A stretch of DNA of 64,000 nucleotides from Parasphingopyxis marina (lineage in GTDB: Bacteria > Pseudomonadota > Alphaproteobacteria > Sphingomonadales > Sphingomonadaceae), in the NCBI RefSeq assembly GCF_014237875.1, contig NZ_JACJVJ010000001.1, positions 1,662,501-1,726,500 on the forward strand, given 5' to 3'. A program made the position numbers and the translations under genes. Positions 53,211 to 60,440 of the stretch are shown here, one piece after another (position 1 is the first letter of the stretch; each line of letters begins with the position of its first letter). The notes under the pieces are model-generated. The model saw nothing but the letters and a program-made list of their open reading frames with translations. It was not told the origin of the DNA and did not search any database.

Positions 53211-53387
53211 CTAGGCGAGCTGGCCGGTCATAACTGCGGTCGTTGCATATTGAGTTTGCAGCTGAACCGGCTGGGCCGTGTCGCTGCCCTCGATCGGGCC
53301 GACCGCTCCCAGGATGCAGGCGCTGCTGAGAACCAGAGCGGCGACGGCGGCGATGACATTCTGGTGAAGGGCGATGTTGTTGGTCAT
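53211..53387 (-). CDS. Short exported or membrane peptide, first gene of the psp operon
   Basis: 58-residue product. Polar N terminus, then the hydrophobic stretch VIAAVAALVLSSACILGAVG (11-30), with Cys24 that could be a weak lipobox (LSSAC), and a polar tail. An AGGAG three to seven bases before the ATG makes the start convincing. It lies directly downstream of the sigma-54 promoter, before pspA. I do not recognise a family; it may be a small secreted or anchored peptide of the Psp response. Confidence 0.65.
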   Translation of the reverse strand: MTNNIALHQNVIAAVAALVLSSACILGAVGPIEGSDTAQPVQLQTQYATTAVMTGQLA

Positions 53388-53477
53388 TTTCGGTCTCCTG
53401 AACCTTGGCCTTATCCTGATGCCCTTGCGGGCTGCGAAACTTGGTGCGATCCTTTGATCGTTCACAGCCCATTCATT

Positions 53478-53492
53478 GCATCGAGCGTGCCA
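53478..53492 (-). promoter_or_regulatory. Sigma-54 promoter of the psp operon
   Basis: On the minus strand the sequence reads TGGCACGCTCGATGC, with GG at -24 and GC at -12 at the right distance of ten bases between them; the consensus is TGGCAC-N5-TTGC, so only one base differs. Transcription would start near 53466, about 79 bases before the small peptide gene. PspF, the cognate activator, is encoded next door. Confidence 0.88.
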
Positions 53493-53511
53493 GTTTTTGA
53501 ATATATAGCAA

Positions 53512-53524
53512 AAACAATGCGTTA
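53512..53524. promoter_or_regulatory. IHF-like site upstream of the psp promoter
   Basis: AAACAATGCGTTA matches the IHF consensus WATCAA-N4-TTR at all but one specified base. It lies between the sigma-54 promoter and the palindrome at 53531, where bending would be needed for activator contact, inside an A+T-rich stretch. Confidence 0.45.
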
Positions 53525-53530
53525 GCGAAA

Positions 53531-53542
53531 TTTTCCGGAAAA
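53531..53542. promoter_or_regulatory. Perfect palindrome, candidate PspF enhancer site
   Basis: TTTTCCGGAAAA is a perfect 12-bp palindrome centred about 70 bases upstream of the predicted psp start, so it is placed like an enhancer for PspF. A further half site GGAAAA occurs near 53571. The binding specificity of this PspF is not known. Confidence 0.4.
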
Positions 53543-53593
53543 AACGCACGGTGCATATTGCCAGAATTTGGGAAAATATCCTAAAAGTTGGAA

Positions 53594-54601
53594 ATGGAAC
53601 GGGAATCGCAATTCGTCGGAGAATCAGGCGCCTTTCTCGACGCTGTCGAGCAGGCCAGCCGCGCCGCGCCGCTGGACAGGCCGGTGCTCGTCATCGGCGA
53701 GCGGGGCACGGGCAAGGAGTTGATAGCCGAACGGCTTCACCGGTTGAGCCAGCGCTGGGAGGGGCCACTCATCACCCTCAACTGTGCGGCGCTTCCCGAA
53801 ACGCTGATCGAAGCCGAACTGTTCGGACACGAGGCCGGCGCCTTTACCGGCGCGACGCGCGCGCGGGCCGGTGCGTTCGAGGAAGCCGATAACGGTACGC
53901 TGTTCCTCGACGAACTGGCGACGCTGTCCGCCGCCGCCCAGGAACGCCTGCTCCGCGCCGTCGAATATGGCCAGGTCAGCCGCATCGGTTCGAACCGGCC
54001 GATACGTGTCGATGTTCGTATCGTCGCCGCCACCAATGAAAATCTGCCCGATCTTGTCGAGCGCAACAAATTTCGCGCCGACCTGCTTGATCGTCTGTCG
54101 TTCGAGGTCGTGACCCTGCCGCCTCTGCGCGTGCGGGAAGGGGATATCCTGATCCTCGCCGACTATTTCGGGCGGCGAATGGCGGTGGAGCTCGACTGGC
54201 CCGGCTGGCAGGGCTTTGGCGATAATGCCGTGAAGGCGCTGCTCACACATGACTGGCCGGGCAATGTTCGCGAACTCCGTAATGTGGTGGAACGCGCCAT
54301 CTACCGCTGGACCGCGCCCGGCGAGCCGGTCGACACGATCCAGCTCGACCCGTTCGACTCTCCTTGGCAGATGCCGGCCACGACGGCGGCACCGACAGGC
54401 GATACGGCGGCCGAAGCCGCGCCTGCTGCTCCGCGGAGGGTCGTTTCGGATTTCAAGGCGGCGGTCGAAAGCTATGAGCGCGAGATCCTGGAGGCTGCGC
54501 TCGAACGCGCGCGGTATAACCAGCGGCAGACGGCCAAGGCGCTGGGCCTCAGTTACGATCAACTGCGGCACGCGCTTAAGCGGCACGACATGATCGGCTG
54601 A
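53594..54601 (+). CDS. pspF: Psp operon transcriptional activator PspF
   Basis: 335-residue sigma-54 activator with no N-terminal receiver, like E. coli PspF. The AAA+ domain has Walker A GERGTGKE near residue 34-41, the sigma-54-contacting GAFTGAT near 82, Walker B TLFLDELA and the arginine region. A linker rich in Ala, Pro and Thr (about 250-285) leads to a Fis-type helix-turn-helix NQRQTAKALGLSYDQLRHALKRH. PspA binds and inhibits this type of protein. A TTG two codons upstream is also possible; ATG 53594 is preferred. Divergent from the psp operon. Confidence 0.94.
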   Translation: MERESQFVGESGAFLDAVEQASRAAPLDRPVLVIGERGTGKELIAERLHRLSQRWEGPLITLNCAALPETLIEAELFGHEAGAFTGATRARAGAFEEADNGTLFLDELATLSAAAQERLLRAVEYGQVSRIGSNRPIRVDVRIVAATNENLPDLVERNKFRADLLDRLSFEVVTLPPLRVREGDILILADYFGRRMAVELDWPGWQGFGDNAVKALLTHDWPGNVRELRNVVERAIYRWTAPGEPVDTIQLDPFDSPWQMPATTAAPTGDTAAEAAPAAPRRVVSDFKAAVESYEREILEAALERARYNQRQTAKALGLSYDQLRHALKRHDMIG

Positions 54602-54654
54602 TTCGCAAAAAATGCCGAAATAACGTATGTTCCTCCCATAACGGGAGACGGATC

Positions 54655-55221
54655 ATGCGTGGACCGACTGTGTTTCTCTCTGTTGCCGCCAGTTTGGGCC
54701 TGGCAAGCGCCGCGCCGGCGGCGATCACCGTTTTCGGCAACAGCAATGCGCGCAGCTGCTACGAGGCGGCCCGTGCCGAACGAACCGGGCCAACGCATAT
54801 ACGGCATTGCACCCGGGCGCTCGAAGACCGCACATTGGCGAGCAATGATCGTGTGGCGACCTATGTTAATCGCGGCATATTGCACGTCTATAACGGCGAT
54901 TTCGAGAGCGGCATCGCCGATTATGACCGGGCGATCGCCCTCGATGCGAGCGAACCCGATGCCTATCTCAACAAGGCGCTCGCGCTTCTGCACAACCAGA
55001 ATGACCTGCCGCAGATTATTTCGCTGCTGACGACCGCACTCGAATTTGGCACGCGTGAGCCCGCACTCGCCTATTACGGCCGCGGCCTTGCCTATGAACT
55101 GAGCGGCGATATTCCATCGGCCTATTATGACATTCAGCGCGCCGTCGAAACCGATCCCGGTTGGGAGCTTCCGGCCCGGGAATTGACGCGTTTCCGAGTC
55201 GTGGGCGGCGAAGACAGCTGA
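54655..55221 (+). CDS. Exported tetratricopeptide-repeat protein A
   Basis: 188-residue protein with a signal peptide (cleavage after APAAI or so) and then two or three TPR-like repeats (ATYVNRGILHVYNGDFESGIADYDRAIALDAS, AYYGRGLAYELSGDIPSAYYDIQRAVETDP). The region SNARSCYEAA near residue 31 has a conserved cysteine pair with THIRHCTRAL. A small hairpin CTCCC/GGGAG at 54633-54647 overlaps the ribosome-binding site, which may limit translation. It is a paralogue of the next gene. Function unknown. Confidence 0.8.
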   Translation: MRGPTVFLSVAASLGLASAAPAAITVFGNSNARSCYEAARAERTGPTHIRHCTRALEDRTLASNDRVATYVNRGILHVYNGDFESGIADYDRAIALDASEPDAYLNKALALLHNQNDLPQIISLLTTALEFGTREPALAYYGRGLAYELSGDIPSAYYDIQRAVETDPGWELPARELTRFRVVGGEDS

Positions 55222-55366
55222 TCGGCCGGTGCTTGGCGATCGTCGTTAATCGTCGGGGAACACCCGTTGGACGAATATATCGGTCGAATCCGGCCCCCGA
55301 TTTATGCGTTTATGACTGCGTCTGATAATATGCAGCTGACGCAATAGCGCATCAGGGGAGGTTGTT

Positions 55367-55930
55367 ATGAAGACATGCACCGGAATTGCGGCAGCGGCGA
55401 TCGCGACCGCGCTGGCCGCCTCGGCCGCCCAGAGCGGCATCATGGTGGCCGGCAATAGCTCTGCGCGTATCTGTTACGCGGCGGCGGCGCGCCAGTCGGA
55501 CAATCGCGTAGACCTGCGGCCCTGCAGCCTGGCGCTTGATCACGACGCGCTGACGACGCGCGATCGCGTCGCGACGCTGGTCAATCGCGGTATCATCTAT
55601 TTCCACCGCGCCGATTGGGACCAGGCGCTCGCGGATTTCGATGCCGCGCTGGCGATCGACAACAATCAGCCCGAAGCGATGTTGAACAAGGCGCTCACCC
55701 TGCTGCGCCGGGATCGCTCGGGCGAGAACGCCATTCCCTATTTCACCCGTGCGCTGGAACTGGGCACGGAAGCGCCGGCGGTTGCGCATTATGGCCGCGG
55801 ACTCGCGCACCAGCTCGATGGCGATCTGACCGACGCCTATATCGATATTCGCCGTGCGTCCGATCTCGATCCGGAATGGGATGCACCGCGCAACGATCTA
55901 TCCAACTTCATCGTCCAACCCGTCGGCTGA
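55367..55930 (+). CDS. Exported tetratricopeptide-repeat protein B
   Basis: 187-residue paralogue of the preceding gene, with the same signal peptide style and blocks: SSARICYAAA, RPCSLALDHDALTTRDRVATLVNRGIIYFHRADWDQALADFD-like repeats and AHYGRGLAHQLDGDLTDAYIDIRRASDLDP. The two shared cysteines probably form a disulfide in the periplasm. Tandem duplication downstream of pspF is evident. A terminator-like stem follows its stop. Confidence 0.82.
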   Translation: MKTCTGIAAAAIATALAASAAQSGIMVAGNSSARICYAAAARQSDNRVDLRPCSLALDHDALTTRDRVATLVNRGIIYFHRADWDQALADFDAALAIDNNQPEAMLNKALTLLRRDRSGENAIPYFTRALELGTEAPAVAHYGRGLAHQLDGDLTDAYIDIRRASDLDPEWDAPRNDLSNFIVQPVG

Positions 55931-55974
55931 CGCCCTTGCGGGGCCCGCCCCGGCGGGTGCGAAACATGGAAAGT

Positions 55975-56008
55975 CGGGCCGTTTCCCCAAGGAGGCGGCC
56001 CGTTTCGT
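55975..56008 (+). terminator. Terminator-like hairpin before sodB
   Basis: CGGGCCG (55975-55981) pairs with CGGCCCG (55996-56002) and is followed by TTTCGTT. It lies 45 bases after the TPR gene. Confidence 0.6.
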
Positions 56009-56102
56009 TCCTACGGTCGAAAATCGCTGAAACGCTAGGGATACCCTTGATGGGTCGGTGCGTTCCCTTCATTATACCCCAGACCAACAGGAGACTATTT
56101 TC

Positions 56103-56720
56103 ATGGCATTCGAACTCCCCGCCCTTCCGTACAGCAAAGAGGCGTTCGGCGAGATCATTTCGTCCCAGACATTCGATTTTCACCACGGCAAGCACCACAA
56201 GGCCTATGTCGACAAGACGAACGCCGCGATAGAGGGCACCGACCTTTCCGGCGCAAAGCTCTCCGAAGTGATCGCGTCGGCCCGGGAAAACGGTAACACA
56301 GGTCTGTTCAACAATGCCGCGCAGGTGTGGAACCACAGCTTCTACTGGCAATGCCTGAGCCCGGACTCGCAAAAGCCGGGCGGCAAGCTTTCCGCGCATA
56401 TCGAGGAATGTTTCGGTTCGACCGGCGAGATGCTCGAAGCGTTCAAGACGGAAGCCGCCGGCCATTTTGCGAGCGGCTGGGCCTGGCTCATCCTCGATGG
56501 CGACGAGCTCAAGATCACCTCGCTGCACGACGCCGATACGCCCGTCGCCCATGAAGGGATGCAGCCGCTGCTCACGCTCGACGTCTGGGAGCATGCCTAT
56601 TATCTCGATTACCAGAATGACCGCGGCGCCTATCTCGACGCGCTGCTCGATCATGTGAACTGGGAATTCGTGGCGCAGAACCTGGATGGTGCGGGCGTTA
56701 AACGGGCCGATCAGGGCTGA
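56103..56720 (+). CDS. sodB: Superoxide dismutase, Fe/Mn family
   Basis: 205-residue enzyme that turns superoxide into oxygen and hydrogen peroxide. Metal ligands are the first histidine in DFHHGKHHKAYV, the second in QVWNHSFYW, and Asp and His in LLTLDVWEHAYYLDYQN. The GWAWL block and the FNNAAQVWNHSFYW stretch favour iron over manganese. No signal peptide is seen. AGGAGA precedes the start. It is followed by the convergent yciB gene. Confidence 0.95.
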   Translation: MAFELPALPYSKEAFGEIISSQTFDFHHGKHHKAYVDKTNAAIEGTDLSGAKLSEVIASARENGNTGLFNNAAQVWNHSFYWQCLSPDSQKPGGKLSAHIEECFGSTGEMLEAFKTEAAGHFASGWAWLILDGDELKITSLHDADTPVAHEGMQPLLTLDVWEHAYYLDYQNDRGAYLDALLDHVNWEFVAQNLDGAGVKRADQG

Positions 56721-56731
56721 TCTGACGAGTT

Positions 56732-57373
56732 TTATTCGCCGCCTGCGGGCGGCGCCGCCGCTTCCGATGCTTCCTCAAGCGTAAAGCCGTGTTTGAGGAG
56801 CATCGGGATATTGGCGATGCCGAACAGCAGCGAAAGGACGGTAAGACCCCAGGTCTTGACCGTTAGCCACATCTCGAACGAAAGCGATGCCCGCATAGCT
56901 TCGTTGGCGAGCGCCATGAAGACGAAGAACAAACCCCAATTGCGTGAAAGCTTGAGCCAGCCTTTCTCGGTTAGCCCTTGGAAGGCGGCGGCAAAGGCGT
57001 AGCGCAACATCGGCGTGCCGCGCAGCCAGCCGCCAAGCAATAGCGCGGCGAAACCAAGGTAGATTATCGTCGGCTTGATCTGGATGAAGACCGGATCATG
57101 CAGATACACAGTCAGCGCGCCGAAACCGAGAATCAACACAGCGGAGATCCACTGCATCGGCGTCACCTTCTTGTAAGCGATCACCGAGAAGACGATCGCT
57201 GCGGTAATCGCCACCATGAAGGTGATCGTGCCGATCAGGATGCCCTGAAAGGGATCTTCGTCGGACTGGGCCAGCTTGAAAGCTGTGAAGAAGGCAACCA
57301 ACGGTCCGAAATCCAGCAGGAAAGATATCCAGCCGGATTGCGCCTTTGACTTGGAAGGTTCCGCGTCGGTCAT
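56732..57373 (-). CDS. yciB: Inner membrane-spanning protein YciB (septation protein A)
   Basis: 213-residue polytopic membrane protein of the intracellular septation protein A family, involved in envelope maintenance and cell division. The typical block LLDFGPLVAFFTAFK lies near residue 19. Several helices follow, and the GWLKLSRNWGLFFVFMALANEAMR region is conserved. An acidic C-terminal tail follows. Its start overlaps the ftsY stop by four bases, so it is the last gene of a unit dapF-mtaB-ftsY-yciB. Confidence 0.92.
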   Translation of the reverse strand: MTDAEPSKSKAQSGWISFLLDFGPLVAFFTAFKLAQSDEDPFQGILIGTITFMVAITAAIVFSVIAYKKVTPMQWISAVLILGFGALTVYLHDPVFIQIKPTIIYLGFAALLLGGWLRGTPMLRYAFAAAFQGLTEKGWLKLSRNWGLFFVFMALANEAMRASLSFEMWLTVKTWGLTVLSLLFGIANIPMLLKHGFTLEEASEAAAPPAGGE

Positions 57374-58317
57374 GTCTTTACCTCGTCGAATTCGTCGGCG
57401 CCGGCTATTGCGCGGGCGACGGCGCGCGGATCGAAGGGGCGAAGGTCTTCCAAGGTTTCGCCGACGCCGATCGCGTGGATCGGCAGCCCGTATTTTTCGG
57501 CCGCCGCGACGAGAACGCCGCCGCGCGCCGTGCCGTCGAGCTTGGTCATGACAAGGCCGGTGACGTTGGCGACTTCCTTGAACACCTCGATCTGGGACAG
57601 CGCATTCTGGCCGGTGGTGGCGTCGAGGACAAGGATCACGTCATGGGGTGCCGCCTCGTTGAGCCGGCCGAGCACGCGGCGGATTTTCGAAAGTTCGTCC
57701 ATCAGGTGGCTTTTGTTCTGCAAGCGTCCGGCCGTGTCGACGATCAGCACGTCGGTGCCGATTTCGGTGCCGCGCTTCACGCCTTCGAACACCAGGCTCG
57801 CCGCATCGCCCCCTTCCTCGCCGGAAATGATCGGCACGCCGATCCGGTCCGCCCAAATCTTGAGCTGGCCGATTGCGGCGGCGCGGAACGTGTCTCCGGC
57901 AACCAGCATGACGTTGTAATCGTCTTCGAGGAACAGATGACCGAGTTTCGCGATCGTCGTCGTCTTGCCCGATCCGTTGACGCCAATGACGAGCATCACC
58001 TGCGGCCGGGGGAAGGCGTCGATTTCGAGCGGGACGGCGACGGGTGTGAGGATTTTCTCGAGCTCGTCGGCCACGATCTCGCGGATATCGAGTTCGGAAA
58101 GATGGCGTTCGAACCGCCCGTCGGCGAGCCGGTCGCGGATCCGCGCTGCGACCGTGGGGCCGAGATCTGTGGCGATCAGCGCTTCCTCGATATCGTCGAG
58201 CGTCTCTTCGTCGAGCTTTTCCTTGGTGATCAGGCCGGTGAGATTGCCGCCGAGCCGATCCGAGGTCCGTTTGAAGCCCAGTCGCAGCTTGTCGCCCCAG
58301 CTTTTCCGCTCGCTCAT
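57370..58317 (-). CDS. ftsY: Signal recognition particle receptor FtsY
   Basis: SRP receptor GTPase, 315 residues, that docks Ffh-ribosome complexes at the inner membrane. The N domain starts with RTSDRLGGNLTGLIT, followed by the G domain: GVNGSGKTTTIAKLG (about 115-129), DTFRAAAIGQL, DTAGRLQNKSHLMDEL, TKLDGTARGG. The acidic A domain of E. coli is almost absent, as in many alphaproteobacteria. It overlaps mtaB and yciB. The ribonucleoprotein partner genes ffh and ffs are both in the window. Confidence 0.95.
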   Translation of the reverse strand: MSERKSWGDKLRLGFKRTSDRLGGNLTGLITKEKLDEETLDDIEEALIATDLGPTVAARIRDRLADGRFERHLSELDIREIVADELEKILTPVAVPLEIDAFPRPQVMLVIGVNGSGKTTTIAKLGHLFLEDDYNVMLVAGDTFRAAAIGQLKIWADRIGVPIISGEEGGDAASLVFEGVKRGTEIGTDVLIVDTAGRLQNKSHLMDELSKIRRVLGRLNEAAPHDVILVLDATTGQNALSQIEVFKEVANVTGLVMTKLDGTARGGVLVAAAEKYGLPIHAIGVGETLEDLRPFDPRAVARAIAGADEFDEVKT

Positions 58318-59546
58318 GCTGCCTCTCCGATCAGGCCGCCGTTTTCGGCGCCGGTCACCCGCACTTCGACGACGGAGCCGGGCACCGGCGAGCCGGCGAT
58401 CTGCACTTCGGCAAAACTTTCTCCATGGCCGGTGCCGTCCCCGCGCTCGACGAGCACACGCTGGCGGGAACCGACCAGGCCCTCCAGCCATGCCGTTTTC
58501 CGCCGGGCGCAGGCTTCACGCAGTTTCTGCGCGCGTTCGCGGCGTACCGGCATGGGCATCTGCGGCATCTTCGCGGCCGGCGTGCCCGTCCGTGCCGAAT
58601 AGGGGAAGATATGGCCATGGACGATGTCGCAATCGTCGACGAGCCGCAGCGTGTTTTCCGCCATCGCTTCGGTCTCGGTCGGGAAGCCCGCGATCATATC
58701 CGCGCCGATCGCGATTTCCGGCCGGGCGTCTTTCAGCTTCGCGACCATCTCGACCGATTGTTCGCGGCTGTGCCGGCGTTTCATGCGCTTGAGGATCATG
58801 TCGTCGCCTGCCTGCAGCGAAAGGTGGAGGTGCGGCATGAAGCGCGGTTCGCCGGTGATGATGGCGAACAGACGCTCGTCGATCTCGATGGAATCGAGTG
58901 AAGAGAGGCGCAGCCGCCGCAGCGTGGGCACGCCTTTGAGGATACGCTCGACGAGCATGCCGAGGCTGGGGCTACCGGGGAGGTCGGGCCCATAGCTGGT
59001 GACGTCGACACCGGTCAGCACGACCTCCTGAAAGCCTTCGTCGACCAGCGCCTTGATCCGCTCGACGACCAGCCCGGCGGGCACCGAGCGGCTGTTTCCG
59101 CGGCCATAGGGGATGACACAGAAGGTGCAGCGATGATCGCAGCCATTCTGCACCTCGACAAAGGCGCGGGCGCGATCGGCAAAGCCGGTCACGAGATGCG
59201 GTGCCGTTTCCCGCACGGCCATGATGTCGGAGACCAGGTCGCGCTCGGCGGCAAAGCTTTCGGGCAGCATCTTTTCGCGGTTGCCCAACACTCGCGTCAC
59301 TTCGGGCATCGCGGAAAAGCTGCCGGGGTCGATCTGCGCCGCGCAGCCCGTGACAACGATCTCAGCGTCGGGCCGCGCCTTTTTCGCCTTGCGGATCTGC
59401 TGGCGCGTCTTTCGCACGGCTTCGCCCGTCACCGCGCAGCTGTTGACGATGACGAGGTCGTCGCGGTTTCCGGCAAGCGTGCGCATCGCTTCGCTCTCTG
59501 CGAAGTTCAGGCGGCAGCCCAGGGTGATAAGCTCGGGGCCGCTCAC
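58314..59546 (-). CDS. mtaB: tRNA t6A37 methylthiotransferase MtaB
   Basis: Radical SAM enzyme that adds a methylthio group to t6A at position 37 of tRNA. The 410-residue protein has the N-terminal cluster cysteines in TLGCRLNFAES, VNSCAVTGEA and VTGCAAQID. The radical SAM motif is CDHRCTFC near residue 140. A C-terminal TRAM-like domain follows. The chosen GTG at 59546 gives a family-like N terminus, and its G overlaps the dapF stop (GTGA). It ends four bases into ftsY. Confidence 0.93.
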   Translation of the reverse strand: MSGPELITLGCRLNFAESEAMRTLAGNRDDLVIVNSCAVTGEAVRKTRQQIRKAKKARPDAEIVVTGCAAQIDPGSFSAMPEVTRVLGNREKMLPESFAAERDLVSDIMAVRETAPHLVTGFADRARAFVEVQNGCDHRCTFCVIPYGRGNSRSVPAGLVVERIKALVDEGFQEVVLTGVDVTSYGPDLPGSPSLGMLVERILKGVPTLRRLRLSSLDSIEIDERLFAIITGEPRFMPHLHLSLQAGDDMILKRMKRRHSREQSVEMVAKLKDARPEIAIGADMIAGFPTETEAMAENTLRLVDDCDIVHGHIFPYSARTGTPAAKMPQMPMPVRRERAQKLREACARRKTAWLEGLVGSRQRVLVERGDGTGHGESFAEVQIAGSPVPGSVVEVRVTGAENGGLIGEAA

Positions 59547-60364
59547 AGAAGCATCTCGATGTCGATTTCGGCGGAAAAAACATGGATCGCGGGGCCGGTC
59601 ATCCGGATCGCCTCGCCGGGCGTCCAGGCGATCGACAGCGCGCCGCCGGGCAAACGGACGACCGTTTCGCCGTCGACCAGCTTGCGGCGGACAGCCGCGA
59701 CCATCGTTGCGCAGGCGCCGGTTCCGCACGCTCGCGTCAGGCCGACGCCGCGTTCCCAGACATGCAGTTTCAGGCTGCCATCGGGCTCGACGCTGGCAAC
59801 GTTCACGTTGACGCGATCTGGGAACAGCGGGTCATGCTCGATGATCGGCCCCAGCCGCGCAAGATCGACCGTGTCGGCATTGTCCACGAAGAATACCAGG
59901 TGGGGATTGCCGACATTGACGGCCACCGGATTTTCCAGCGCGTCCCAGCCGACGGGCATGTCGAGCGTGTCCATCGCATAGGCGAGGGGGATGGCGTCCC
60001 AGTCGAGGCGCGGCTGGCCCATGTCGAGCGTCGCGCCGCCGCCTTCGCTCTTCCCGTAGATCGTACCGCCGGGGGTTTCGATCATGGCTTCCGCGCCGAT
60101 CAACTGCGTCACGCAGCGGGCCGCATTGCCGCAGGCTTCGACTTCGCTGCCGTCCGCATTGAAGATGCGCATAGCGATATCGGCGGTGTCCGAGGGCTCC
60201 AGCAGGATCAATTGATCGCAGCCGATACCGGTGTGCCGATCGGCCAGTGCGCGCGCCAGGCCCTCCGTCATCGTGACGGATTGCACGCGCGCGTCGATAA
60301 CGACGAAGTCGTTGCCGAGGCCGTGCATCTTGTGAAAGGCCAATTTGGGAGAAACGGGGCGCAT
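59543..60364 (-). CDS. dapF: Diaminopimelate epimerase
   Basis: PLP-independent epimerase converting LL- to meso-diaminopimelate for lysine and peptidoglycan. The 273-residue protein has the two catalytic cysteines in VEACGNAARCV near residue 76 and TRACGTGACATMVAAV near 218, plus MHGLGNDFVVID at the N terminus. Both halves of the symmetrical fold are present. It is the first gene of the dapF-mtaB-ftsY-yciB unit. Confidence 0.96.
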   Translation of the reverse strand: MRPVSPKLAFHKMHGLGNDFVVIDARVQSVTMTEGLARALADRHTGIGCDQLILLEPSDTADIAMRIFNADGSEVEACGNAARCVTQLIGAEAMIETPGGTIYGKSEGGGATLDMGQPRLDWDAIPLAYAMDTLDMPVGWDALENPVAVNVGNPHLVFFVDNADTVDLARLGPIIEHDPLFPDRVNVNVASVEPDGSLKLHVWERGVGLTRACGTGACATMVAAVRRKLVDGETVVRLPGGALSIAWTPGEAIRMTGPAIHVFSAEIDIEMLL

Positions 60365-60440
60365 GGCGCGCGATTTAGGGATGGCGGGGGCCGCTGTCCA
60401 CTTGGGTTTCGGCTTTTGCAGGCGTTGCGAAGAAAGGCGT

